Assembly (NCBI GenBank): GCA_965198755.1
Contig: OZ240673.1
Location: 3,906,001 to 3,970,000 of the forward strand
Length of the DNA stretch: 64,000 nt
Source: BOG-908 sp963692875
GTDB lineage: Bacteria > Pseudomonadota > Alphaproteobacteria > Acetobacterales > Acetobacteraceae
Direction of reading: 5' to 3'
Shown piece after piece: positions 41,658-50,187 of this stretch. The translations under genes and the position numbers were made by a program. How positions within the stretch are numbered: the stretch's first letter is position 1; every line of letters begins with the position of its first letter. Under the pieces are notes generated by a model. The model had not been told where the DNA came from. It searched no databases and saw only the letters and a program-made list of their open reading frames with translations.

Positions 41658-43814
41658 TCAGGCCATGAGCAGGCGGTCGGGGGTGATCGGCAGGTCGCGC
41701 ACGCGCTTGCCGCTTGCGTGCCACACGGCGTTAGCGATAGCGGGGGCCACGCCGCACAAGCCGAGTTCGGCGCCGCCCTTGGTTCCCAGCGGGTTGAGGA
41801 TGTCGTCGCGCGCCTCGACGAATACTGCGTCGAGCTCGTGCACGTCGGCGTTCACAGGCACGAGATATTCGGCGATTGTCCCGTTGGTGACGCGACCGAG
41901 GCTATCGTCCCACTCGACCTCCTCGAAGAGCGCCATGCCGATCCCGCCCACCATGCCGCCGATCGCCTGGCTGTGGGCGAGCTTGGGATTGACCACGCGG
42001 CCGATGTCGTAGGCGCCGATCAGGCGGCGGACCCGGACGGTGCAGAGGTCGGGGTCGACGCGGACCTCGGCGAAGACCGCACCGAACCCGTTCATCGCAT
42101 ACTTCTTCCTGTTGGTCTCGTCGGGCTCCGCAGTTCCGTCCGCGGACAGGCTGTCCAACCCGGCCAGGCGCAGCAGGGGCACGCCATCGCCGGCTTCCAT
42201 CCCGTGGGCGGCCGCGAGCACGGCGAGCTTCGCCTTCAGCGCGGCGCAGGCCGCCTGCACCGCCGGGCCAACGCTGGAGATCGTCGTGGAGCCACCATGC
42301 TCTTTCGCCTTGGGGAAGCTCGAATCGCCCAACTCGAAGCGCACGCGCGTCATCGGCAGGCCGAGCGCGTCCGCGGCGACCTGTGTGATCGAGGTGTAGG
42401 TGCCGGGCCCCATGTCGGTGGTGGCGCAGCGAACCTCAGCGTGGTCATCTGCGAACAGCGTCGCCGAAGCGGAGGTCGGGTAGCGTTCGGCCGGGTAGAT
42501 GGCGGTGGCCATGCCGTAGCCGACCAGGTCGCGCCCGTCGCGCATCGTCCGGGGCTTGGGCTCGCGGCGGCCCCACCCGAACCGCTCGGCGCCCTGCGCG
42601 TAGCATTCGCGCAAATGCTTCGAGGTCCAAGGCAGGTCCTTCATCGGGTCGCGCTCGGCGTAATTGCGCAAGCGCAGCTCGATTGGGTCGAGCCCGATCC
42701 GCGTAGCAAGCTCGTCCATGGCGATCTCCTGCGCGATCAGGCCAGTCGCCCAGCCCGGTCCGCGCATCGGGCAGGGCGTGTTGACGTTCATGTGGACGAG
42801 TTTGTAGCGGGTCAGCCGGTCGGGGCAGGTGTAGGTCGCGCCAGCGGGGCCGAGCGCCGGTTCGGCGAACTCCTCGTAGGTCGAGGTCTGGCCGACGACC
42901 TCGTGCACCATAGCGGTCAGCCGTCCGTCGCGCTCGGCCCCGAGCTGGACGTGCTGTTCAGCCATCCCCCGCGCGCCGACATAGGTGGCCATCTGCCGCC
43001 GGGTCAGTTCCAGGCACACCGGACGGTCTAGGCGCCGTGCCGCCATCGCCGCCAGGGTGACGTGGGGCCAGGTGCGCAACACCGACCCGAAGGCGCCGCC
43101 GACATAGGGATTGATGACGTGCACGCGGTCGGGCGGTATCCCGAAGCGGCGGGCGATCTCGTCGCGCTCGTTCTGCACCCACTGCGACTTGCTCCAGAGG
43201 GTGAGCCGGTCGCCTCGCCACTGCGCGACCGTGGCGTTCAGCTCCATCGGATGGTGCTGCTCGCGGCCATTCCTGTAGATGGCGTCGATCTGCACGGGCG
43301 CGCGGGCCAGCGCGGCTTCGGCGTCGCCCTTGCGGGTCTCGGGTCCGCGGTTCTTCTTGGCTGCCGCCTCGGAGGCAGGCTCCGCAAGCGCGGGATCGAA
43401 GCGGGTGCGCGGCGCCGGGTCGGGGGCGTAGGTCACGCGTATCAGCGAGGCGCCGTATTCGGCCTGTGCCTGCGTCCCGGCCACGACCACTGCGATCGGC
43501 TGGCCGCTGAACTTCACCTGCGGCCCGTTGAGCACCCGGAGCTGGTCGCCCGCGACGGGGTCCACCGCCGGCCGTTCTTCCGGCGCCTCATAGGGCAGCC
43601 TGTCGGCGTTGAGATGGGTCAGCACCAGGAGGACGCCGGGCGCGCGTTCGGCGCGGCGGGTGTCGATCGCGGTGATCTCGCCAGCGGGGATCGTGCTGTC
43701 CGCCGTGGCGGCGTAGACGAGGCCGTCGGGGTGGAACTCGGCCGCATAACGCGCCCGGCCCGTGACCTTGTCGGGCCCGTCGACCCGGCTCAGCGGCGCT
43801 CCGATCGCGCTCAT
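41658..43814 (-). CDS. Molybdopterin-binding subunit of aldehyde oxidoreductase, PaoC-like
   Basis: The start is ATG 43814, overlapping the stop of the FAD-subunit gene. The 718-residue product is a xanthine-oxidase-family large subunit: GPDKVTGRARYAAEF at the N-terminus, VINPYVGGAFGSVLRTWPHVTLAAMAARRLDRPV, GPGWATGLIAQEIAMDELA, TTDMGPGTYTSITQVAADALGLP. Near the C-terminus, GTKGGAELGLCGVAPAIANAV contains the catalytic Glu next to the Mo site. The length matches periplasmic PaoC enzymes, which oxidise aromatic aldehydes with molybdopterin cytosine dinucleotide. Substrate is inferred only from the family. Confidence 0.9.
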   Translation of the reverse strand: MSAIGAPLSRVDGPDKVTGRARYAAEFHPDGLVYAATADSTIPAGEITAIDTRRAERAPGVLLVLTHLNADRLPYEAPEERPAVDPVAGDQLRVLNGPQVKFSGQPIAVVVAGTQAQAEYGASLIRVTYAPDPAPRTRFDPALAEPASEAAAKKNRGPETRKGDAEAALARAPVQIDAIYRNGREQHHPMELNATVAQWRGDRLTLWSKSQWVQNERDEIARRFGIPPDRVHVINPYVGGAFGSVLRTWPHVTLAAMAARRLDRPVCLELTRRQMATYVGARGMAEQHVQLGAERDGRLTAMVHEVVGQTSTYEEFAEPALGPAGATYTCPDRLTRYKLVHMNVNTPCPMRGPGWATGLIAQEIAMDELATRIGLDPIELRLRNYAERDPMKDLPWTSKHLRECYAQGAERFGWGRREPKPRTMRDGRDLVGYGMATAIYPAERYPTSASATLFADDHAEVRCATTDMGPGTYTSITQVAADALGLPMTRVRFELGDSSFPKAKEHGGSTTISSVGPAVQAACAALKAKLAVLAAAHGMEAGDGVPLLRLAGLDSLSADGTAEPDETNRKKYAMNGFGAVFAEVRVDPDLCTVRVRRLIGAYDIGRVVNPKLAHSQAIGGMVGGIGMALFEEVEWDDSLGRVTNGTIAEYLVPVNADVHELDAVFVEARDDILNPLGTKGGAELGLCGVAPAIANAVWHASGKRVRDLPITPDRLLMA

Positions 43815-44818
43815 GCCAGCCCTCCGATCTCTTCGAGCGCCCGCGCCACGGTGCGCCGGATCAGCTCGACCTTGTAGAGGTTGCGCCCGTGCGGGACCGC
43901 GCCCTCCGCCGCCAGCGCCGTCGCCCCGCGCGCCAGCTCGGGCGTCAGCCGGCGGCCGCGCAGGGCCGCCTCCACCTGCGGCAGCCGCCAGGGCGTTGTG
44001 GCCACTCCGCCAACCGCGATCCGGACGTCGCGCACCACCCCACCGTCCAGGTCGAGCGCCACTGCCGCCGAGGCTATTGACCACTCGAAGCTCGCCCGGT
44101 CCCGGATCTTCAGGTAGTGCGAGCGCCAGCCGCGCCGGTCTGCCGGCACGTCGATGGCGGTGATGAGTTCGCCCGGCGCAAGCTGGGTCTCTACTGCCGG
44201 CGTCGCGCCCGGCGGTCGGTGCAGCTCGGTCACGAGGATGGCGCGCTCGCCCTGCGGCCCAGCAATCGTCACGGTCGCGTCCAGGGCGGCGAGCGCGTTG
44301 GCGAGGTCGCCGGCATAAGTGGCGATGCAGTGTTCGCTGCCGCCGAAGATGGCGTGAAAGCGGTTCTGCCCCTGGATCGCCGGACAGCCGCTACCTGGCT
44401 CCCGCTTGTTGCAGGGCGAACCGGGATCACGGAAATAGCCGCACCGGGTGCGCTGCAGCAGGTTGCCGCCCAGAGTCGCAAGGTTGCGCACCTGCGCCGA
44501 AGCGCTGGCGAGCAGGGCTTCGGTGACGACGGGATAGTGGTCGCGCACCAGTGTGTGCGAAGCCGCATCGCTCATCCGGACAAGCGCACCGAGCCTAACG
44601 GAGGAGCCGCGGTCTTCGATCTGGTCGAGCCCCGGCAAAGCGGTGATGTCGACGACGCGGTCGGGGTTGCGCAGGCTCTCCCGCATCAGCTGGACCAAGT
44701 CCGTCCCGCCGGCGAAGAAGTCCGCGCCGGCATCCCAGACGCCGTCCGAGCGGTGGCGCGCCCGGCTGGCGACGGCCGCCGCGAGGCTTGGCGCGCGATC
44801 GTAGGCGAAGGGCGTCAA
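43811..44818 (-). CDS. FAD and [4Fe-4S] subunit of aldehyde oxidoreductase, PaoB-like
   Basis: TTG at 44818 overlaps the stop of the upstream gene and is the likely start (LLTPFAYDRAPSLAAAV). FAD-binding loops are FFAGGTDLVQLMRES and LATLGGNLLQRTR. Cys127, Cys137, Cys146 and Cys165 lie in RCGYFRDPGSPCNKREPGSGCPA and EHCIATYAGD, matching the extra [4Fe-4S] cluster known from PaoB and absent from ordinary xanthine dehydrogenases. 335 residues, intact. Confidence 0.9.
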   Translation of the reverse strand: MTPFAYDRAPSLAAAVASRARHRSDGVWDAGADFFAGGTDLVQLMRESLRNPDRVVDITALPGLDQIEDRGSSVRLGALVRMSDAASHTLVRDHYPVVTEALLASASAQVRNLATLGGNLLQRTRCGYFRDPGSPCNKREPGSGCPAIQGQNRFHAIFGGSEHCIATYAGDLANALAALDATVTIAGPQGERAILVTELHRPPGATPAVETQLAPGELITAIDVPADRRGWRSHYLKIRDRASFEWSIASAAVALDLDGGVVRDVRIAVGGVATTPWRLPQVEAALRGRRLTPELARGATALAAEGAVPHGRNLYKVELIRRTVARALEEIGGLA

Positions 44819-45417
44819 GAGGCTTGCTCCGCCACCTGCCGCATGGCGGCGACGATGTTGGGGTAGGCGCCACAGCGGCAGAGGTTGCCGCTCATCCACT
44901 CGCGTATCTCGTCGTCCGAACCTGCGTGGCCTTCGGCGATGCACGCCGCCCCGCTCATGATCTGGCCCGGGGTGCAGTAGCCGCATTGGAAGCCGTCGTG
45001 CTCGATGAAGGCGGCCTGCAGCGGGTGCAACTCGCCGCCTTGTGCGAGACCCTCGATGCTGGTGATCGCTCGTCCCCGCGCCATGACGGCCAGCACCAGG
45101 CAGGACGTCACCCGCCGCCCATCCATGTGCACCGTGCAAGCGCCGCAGTGGCCCAGGCCGCAGCCCTTTTTCGTGCCGGTCAACTGCAGGTGGTCGCGAA
45201 GCGCCTCGAGCAGCGTGGTGTGTGCGTCCAAATCCGGAATACGGTACTCGCGCCCGTTGACGCTCAGCGTCAAGTCGGCGACGCGGCGGCCGGAAGGCCC
45301 CGCCGATGCCTGCTGGGCCAAGATGACGTCGCCGGCCATTGCCGCTCCTCCCACGATTAACGACGAGATTACGACCTCGCGCCTAGTCAGATCCGGTCCG
45401 CTCTTAGGGACGACCAC
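44815..45417 (-). CDS. [2Fe-2S] subunit of aldehyde oxidoreductase with Tat-like leader, PaoA-like
   Basis: The N-terminus DLTRREVVISSLIVGGAAMAGD has a twin arginine (12-13) before a hydrophobic stretch, as expected for Tat export of a folded cofactor enzyme. Two [2Fe-2S] sites are visible: Cys86, Cys91, Cys94 and Cys106, then Cys144, Cys147, Cys179 and Cys181 (CGYCTPGQIM, CRCGAYPN). 200 residues, intact. It opens the three-subunit set and follows the hydrolase gene by 16 bp. Confidence 0.9.
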   Translation of the reverse strand: MVVPKSGPDLTRREVVISSLIVGGAAMAGDVILAQQASAGPSGRRVADLTLSVNGREYRIPDLDAHTTLLEALRDHLQLTGTKKGCGLGHCGACTVHMDGRRVTSCLVLAVMARGRAITSIEGLAQGGELHPLQAAFIEHDGFQCGYCTPGQIMSGAACIAEGHAGSDDEIREWMSGNLCRCGAYPNIVAAMRQVAEQAS

Positions 45418-45433
45418 TTCTGCTCGGTCCGCC

Positions 45434-46444
45434 TCACGCGCCGTCCTCCAGTCGTGCGATCCAAGCCAGGATCGGCGCCAGCGCCGCGTCCGAATTCTTC
45501 TCGTAAATCAGGCCGTGGCCGTTGCCGGTCACGCCATGGTCGGTGAGTCTGATCAGCTCCGCCGCCGCGCCTGCGGCCTTCAGCCTGTCGACGATTGGCT
45601 GACTTGCGGGCGCGAAGGACGAGGTCTCCCCAATGACGGCGGCGATGGGCACGCCAGCCAGCGCGGGCAGGGTCAGGGCGCCGGGCGGGGCGACCTCCAC
45701 ATCTTCGGGCAAGCGGGGCGTGGGCTCATAGCCGAGCGGTGACGCCGTCAGACCCCATGCGAGCTTGCCGATGTTGGGTATGTCGGCGAACGGCGGCCCC
45801 ATCGGCTCGACAGCAACGATAGCCTTGACCAGCCCCGGTCGGCGGTCCGCGACCAGCCAGCCGACAGGCCCCGACGCCGAGTGCGTCAGGAGGATCGCCG
45901 GGCCGATCCGGTCCAGCAGCTTGGCGAGGCGATCGGCTTCCATATCCTCCGAGAAGGCGAGGTCGGCAGGCAGCGGACCGTAACCGGCGATGAACGCATC
46001 CATGGCCTCCTCGTCTGACGCCTCGAACGGCCACTGCGTGTGCCGGCCCTCCAGGTCTTCCGGAAAGTAGATCTTCCGTCCGCCCTCGTATGAGAAGGGC
46101 GGCCCCATCTCGCCCATGGTCTTCGGATGGAAGGGCGACCGGCCTTGGCCAGGCCGATCAACCAGAACGACGGCATACCCTGCTTCAACGAGCCGCTGAG
46201 CCCACCCCGGGCGACCGTCCGGCGTGTCCCGCCACTCGGTACCCTGGTATCCTCCGCCGTGGACGAGCACGATCGGCCACGGATGCGTCACCTCTTCAGG
46301 CGCCTCCCACTCCGCGAAGAGCGGCCCGCGCTGGTAGGTTTGCCCGTCGATTTCGACCCGCTCGCCCGGTATCCAAAAAGACCCGCGACGCGCCAGCCTG
46401 GGTTGAACGTGCTTCCAGAATCGACGGTAGGTATCCGAGTTCAT
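45434..46444 (-). CDS. Alpha/beta hydrolase, B1 operon
   Basis: ATG 46444 (MNSDTYRRFWKHVQPRLARRGSFW) gives 336 residues. Motifs are IVLVHGGGYQGTEW (oxyanion region), VVLVDRPGQGRSPFHP, LLTHSASGPVGWLVADRRP with the nucleophile Ser in HSASG, and a C-terminal DHGVTGNGHGLIYEKN with the catalytic His. HSASG matches a group of secreted or cytoplasmic esterases. It is the first gene of the B1 operon and may release the alcohol or aldehyde that the PaoABC-like enzyme oxidises (inference). Confidence 0.85.
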   Translation of the reverse strand: MNSDTYRRFWKHVQPRLARRGSFWIPGERVEIDGQTYQRGPLFAEWEAPEEVTHPWPIVLVHGGGYQGTEWRDTPDGRPGWAQRLVEAGYAVVLVDRPGQGRSPFHPKTMGEMGPPFSYEGGRKIYFPEDLEGRHTQWPFEASDEEAMDAFIAGYGPLPADLAFSEDMEADRLAKLLDRIGPAILLTHSASGPVGWLVADRRPGLVKAIVAVEPMGPPFADIPNIGKLAWGLTASPLGYEPTPRLPEDVEVAPPGALTLPALAGVPIAAVIGETSSFAPASQPIVDRLKAAGAAAELIRLTDHGVTGNGHGLIYEKNSDAALAPILAWIARLEDGA

Positions 46445-46546
46445 TCCAAACTCCCCAACTGACAGGCAATACATGCATCCGTAAGCGTGGTTCCCCGCTT
46501 GGCAAGAATTCGGACATGTTCCGCAACATTGCGGAGGGGCGTCGCC

Positions 46547-47473
46547 TCAACCGTTGGACCGGCCGCCCAAACGGAAGTCACGTGGGCAAATGCCGAAACG
46601 GTTGCCGAATTGCGTGGCAAAGTGGTTAGCTCGTTTGGACCCACACTTGCCAGCGACTTCACTGATGGAGAGATCGGTTGTGAGCAGTAACCGCTTGGCT
46701 GCGTTGAGTCGCGTGTCGAGCAAGTGACGGTAGGGCGTCGTGCCTGTGGTCTGCTGGAAAAGCCGTGCGAAGTGGAATTTACTCACGCCTGACTCGGTGG
46801 CGAGTTTATCGATCGAGACCGATCCACTATAGTTATGGCTGATGTAATCCAGCGCTCTTCCTATTCGCTTGTCCATCCCCACGCTTTGCCTCTCCTCGTG
46901 GTTTCCAGACGAACTCCCACAACTAAAGGTCAGGAGATGTCTGACCAGCCAGCAGACGGCACTATCAGCGTAAAGGGTCGAAGCGCCTTCTCGAAGGCCG
47001 TCGAGAAGAGCCAAGGCGACATATCGAATGGGGATATCAAGGTAACCGTGCGCCACTAAAGGCGTTGGCGGCGACATCGACCCTGCTCGACAGAGTTGGT
47101 CGGCAGCTTCGTCAAAAAGAGCCTGGGGAATGTAGATGTTGATCTTGCAGGCAGGTCCCGCCTCCCGATTCACCCGCCTCCGCAGGCGGTCGGTCGCGCC
47201 TCCTGGCGTGAGACCTACTGCGCCGGGCCTGTAAGAGGCACGTCGCCAAACACCGCCTGACAGGACCTCGAGTTCCTGTTCCCCGCGCGTCATCACAACG
47301 ACAGTTTGATCGGGCGTCGGCCGTGTCTCAAACGTGTCATCATGTTCCAGTATCTGATGATGCTCGACGAGGGCCGACTGCCAGTCGAGCTCGCGGCTGC
47401 TCTCGATCGAGCGCACACGCAGCGCGTCCGCGCACTTCAGGCTTGCCGGATCAACGATCATCGTTTGCCTCAA
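46547..47473 (-). CDS. AraC-family transcriptional regulator, upstream of B1 operon
   Basis: The 308-residue protein has an N-terminal sensor domain and a C-terminal double helix-turn-helix (SVSIDKLATESGVSKFHFARLFQQTTGTTPYRHLL and SISEVAGKCGSKRANHFATQFGNRFGICPRDFR). It precedes the hydrolase/PaoABC genes on the same strand by about 100 bp, so it is the probable activator of that operon. Confidence 0.88.
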   Translation of the reverse strand: MRQTMIVDPASLKCADALRVRSIESSRELDWQSALVEHHQILEHDDTFETRPTPDQTVVVMTRGEQELEVLSGGVWRRASYRPGAVGLTPGGATDRLRRRVNREAGPACKINIYIPQALFDEAADQLCRAGSMSPPTPLVAHGYLDIPIRYVALALLDGLREGASTLYADSAVCWLVRHLLTFSCGSSSGNHEERQSVGMDKRIGRALDYISHNYSGSVSIDKLATESGVSKFHFARLFQQTTGTTPYRHLLDTRLNAAKRLLLTTDLSISEVAGKCGSKRANHFATQFGNRFGICPRDFRLGGRSNG

Positions 47474-47569
47474 ACATCAAACCAGAATTTTGAATCCAGA
47501 ACACACCGCCTTCAAATAGCAACTTGCCTGGCAGACGGTCGGGGAGGCGGCGGAATCGTTCCGGTATCG

Positions 47570-48519
47570 GAGTTCAGTGGCGACGCATATCCGTCAGTCG
47601 CCCGAAAAGCGCCCGTGCACCAGTGTTGATCTCCGACAGCCTCTCCGCGGACAAGCCTTCAGCGTCGTCGAGCCTTCGAGTGAAGGTCTTGGACACAGCG
47701 GCGGATGCGTACGGATAGTCCGTGCCGTAGAGGATGTGGCCGGGTTTCGCGAACGCCAGCAGCTCGGCAGGCCGCTTGGCGCAACAAGCGCGGCGTCAAA
47801 GTAGAACCGCTGCATTTCCGCCATCAGCGATCCGGCCGAACGATCGGGGTGCAGCGAGGCGGTCAGTTCGGCGAAGCGGCTGGCGGCATACGGCAGGAAG
47901 CCGCCGCCATGCGAGAGGATGATCTTGATGTTGTCGAAGCGGGTCATATGACCCGCAACGACGAGCTGCAGCGCGGCCCGCGTCGTATCGGCCGGATAGT
48001 CTTCGATCGGTCCGGGTATACCGGCCAACACGGCGGCTTCAGGTGTGGTCGGGTGGACGAACACGACCGCAGACCGGCGGTCTAATTCCTCCCAAATCGG
48101 CAGAAAGCGGTCATCGCCGAGGTAGACGTGGTCGAAGTTGCTATGCAGGCAGACGCCGTCGATGCCGAGCTCGTCATAGCCGCGGCGGATTTCCGCCAGA
48201 CCGGCGTCGGCGTCGGGCAAGGCTAGGGTGGCGAGATAGCCGAACCGGTCGGGATGGCGGTTCACGAGTTCGGCGCCGCAGTCATTCACCCGGCGAGCGA
48301 TGTCGATCCGGTCGGCGCCCTTCCAGCCCTTGATCCCGGGCGCGGTGAGCGAGAGCATGCTGACCGCGATCTCCTCCTGATCCATGAAGCCGAGGAGCTG
48401 CTCCGGCGACACTTTGGCGCGCTCCAGCCGGAGGGATCGCCGCCATGTTCGGGCAGGTCGCGCGCCCAGAAAGGCGGCACGACATGGGTATGAACATCGA
48501 TGCGGTTCGCGCTCACCAT
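47570..48519 (-). pseudogene. Amidohydrolase-family decarboxylase/hydrolase, two frameshifts
   Basis: From ATG 48519 the first frame gives MVSANRIDVHTHVVPPFWAR (metal-binding HTH) to SGWSAPK. The second frame continues SPEQLLGFMDQEEIAVSMLSLTAPGIKGW through ILSHGGGFLPYAASRFAELT. Near 47790 a third frame resumes LLAFAKPGHILYGTDYPYASAAV to NTGARALFG. Two single-base changes restore one protein of about 305 residues of the ACMSD/gamma-resorcylate decarboxylase type. It is a distant relative of the intact amidohydrolase at 54646. Confidence 0.82.
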
Positions 48520-48817
48520 TAGGTCCTCCACATAAAGCGACGCTTCAGCGCCGCAGCGATCCCTTGTCGAGGAGATCGGCGAAGAATTTCGTCGGCCTCC
48601 CCTCGATCTCGCAGGATAACTGACTTCTGGGCTAGTCGTTCCCGAAATCTTTTTGTCGGCGGCCGGGGAGGAGCGTGCAGGAGCCGTCCCAGACAGGTTT
48701 CGTCTAGCTACAGGCCTGCAGCTTGACCGTCGCCACGCGCCTCCCTACATTTTTTCACATGCCAAGCACTGTGCTGACGCGCAGATGGTGCGTGCAAAGA
48801 TACGAAGTGGTGTCCTG

Positions 48818-49552
48818 ATGGCGAGGACGGGTCGTCCCCGCGGTTTCAATCGAGATCAAGCCGTTGAGCAGGCCATGCACCTGTTCTGGCGTCACGGCTA
48901 TGAAGCCACGTCGCTAGGTCAGCTCCGCGCGTCAATGGGCCACATCTCGTCGGCTAGCTTCTATGCGGCCTTCGAGTCAAAGGAAGCGCTGTTCCGCGAA
49001 ACGCTGGCGCTCTACGCCAGGACATACGGAACATGTTTGGCGCCACTGTTTGATCCCGCCAGGTCACCCCGCAAAGCGCTGGAGCAGGCGCTCCGCGCTT
49101 CGGTTGAAATGCAGACCGGCGACGGCCATCCGCTGGGCTGCCTTGTCTGCTCATCGACCACGAGCTGCTCACCGGAAGCGGTCGAGGTGCAGCGGTTCGT
49201 CGCGGATGTCCGCATGGCCAATCTCGCGGCGATACGTGGCTGCGTCGACCGTGCCGTCCAGCTGGGCGAGCTGTCGCCGGAGCGGAACGCCGCCGCGCTC
49301 GCCGTGGCGTTGAACGGCTTCCTCGTTGGTATCTCCGCCCAGGCGAGGGACCGCGTGGATTGCGTGACCTTGCAGGCATCGATCGCCGAGATCATGAGCC
49401 TGTGGCCGCCCGCGTCCAACGACGAGCGGCGCACACCTCGGGCCGGGCTCGGAAATCCGCCATCGAAGGTTAGTTCCGCCAAGCGCCAACGCGAGCTCGG
49501 CTCTTCGCGCGCCCGCAAGGGCTCCGGCAGCTCGGCCGGGTCGCACTTGTAG
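48818..49552 (+). CDS. TetR-family regulator
   Basis: ATG 48818 (MARTGRPRGFNRDQAVEQAMHLFWRHGYEATSLGQLRASMGHISSASFYAAFESKEALFRETL) is a clear TetR DNA-binding domain. The ligand domain includes GCLVCSSTTSCSPEAVEVQRFVADVR. The last about 50 residues, after EIMSLWPPAS, lie antisense to the nitroreductase remnant and are probably not ancestral, so the original stop may have been lost. It points toward the B2 operon and may regulate it. Confidence 0.85.
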   Translation: MARTGRPRGFNRDQAVEQAMHLFWRHGYEATSLGQLRASMGHISSASFYAAFESKEALFRETLALYARTYGTCLAPLFDPARSPRKALEQALRASVEMQTGDGHPLGCLVCSSTTSCSPEAVEVQRFVADVRMANLAAIRGCVDRAVQLGELSPERNAAALAVALNGFLVGISAQARDRVDCVTLQASIAEIMSLWPPASNDERRTPRAGLGNPPSKVSSAKRQRELGSSRARKGSGSSAGSHL

Positions 49553-50054
49553 CCGATCGCGTAGGCCGCGACGCGATAGCCCCCCCGGTACATCCAGCTC
49601 CACAAAGACCCGTTTCAAATCCAGGCCCACCATGCCGTGGACGTACAGTCCGAGCCTGTCGGCCTGGAGCGCCATGATACCGGAGGCCGTCCTCGCATTT
49701 AGCGTGTGCGTGTAGGCCGACAAGTCCTTCTCCTCGCCCGGGGCCGCATCAGCCGCATCAGCCGCATCATTGAGGTGGGCACCATTACGACCATCGCCGA
49801 CGCCTTGGTGGTCCACGACTAGTTGTTCGGGGTCGGCAGACCCACGAGCTTGTCCCAAGCCGGCGTCTCCCGTCGCGCATAGATGGAGCGTCAAAGGTAG
49901 CGAGTTGCAGGAGGACGGCGCCCATCGCGCAGCTTATAGGATCGTCATCAGGTCGGCTCCTCCATCGGCTCGTCGGTGAAGGCGCAGAGCGACCAACGAT
50001 CGAGAAAGATCGTATCGATCGGCTGGGCGGAACGGCGAGTCTTACTGAGCGGCA
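49490..50054 (-). pseudogene. Nitroreductase-family gene, heavily decayed
   Basis: Pieces in several frames read MPLSKTRRSAQPIDTIFLDRWSLCAFTDEP, AARWAPSS, LNARTASGIMALQADRLGLYVHGMVGLDLK and YRVAAYAIGYKCDPAELPEPLRAREEPSSRWRLAEL. They follow the order of nitroreductases like the intact one at 34716. At least four indels or stops are present, and a 9-bp tandem repeat has expanded in the middle (49743-49769). Confidence 0.72.
49743..49769 (+). repeat. Tandem repeat, three copies of a 9-mer
   Basis: GCCGCATCA occurs three times head to tail inside the nitroreductase pseudogene. The unit is a multiple of three and may come from replication slippage. Confidence 0.8.
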
Positions 50055-50187
50055 TCTCCCAAATCCCGTACGCCGCTACCACGGCGACATCTCTTCAGGA
50101 CTTCACGCAAGGCGCTTACATCCCGGTCTTGATTGTGGACCAGTCAATCCACAAGTCGTCCCTTGCGAGACAAGCCGGGAGCTTCGA

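Noticed and set aside
41625..43031. A 468-codon plus-strand open frame
   Set aside because: It is antisense to the molybdenum subunit, which has complete family motifs in its own frame.
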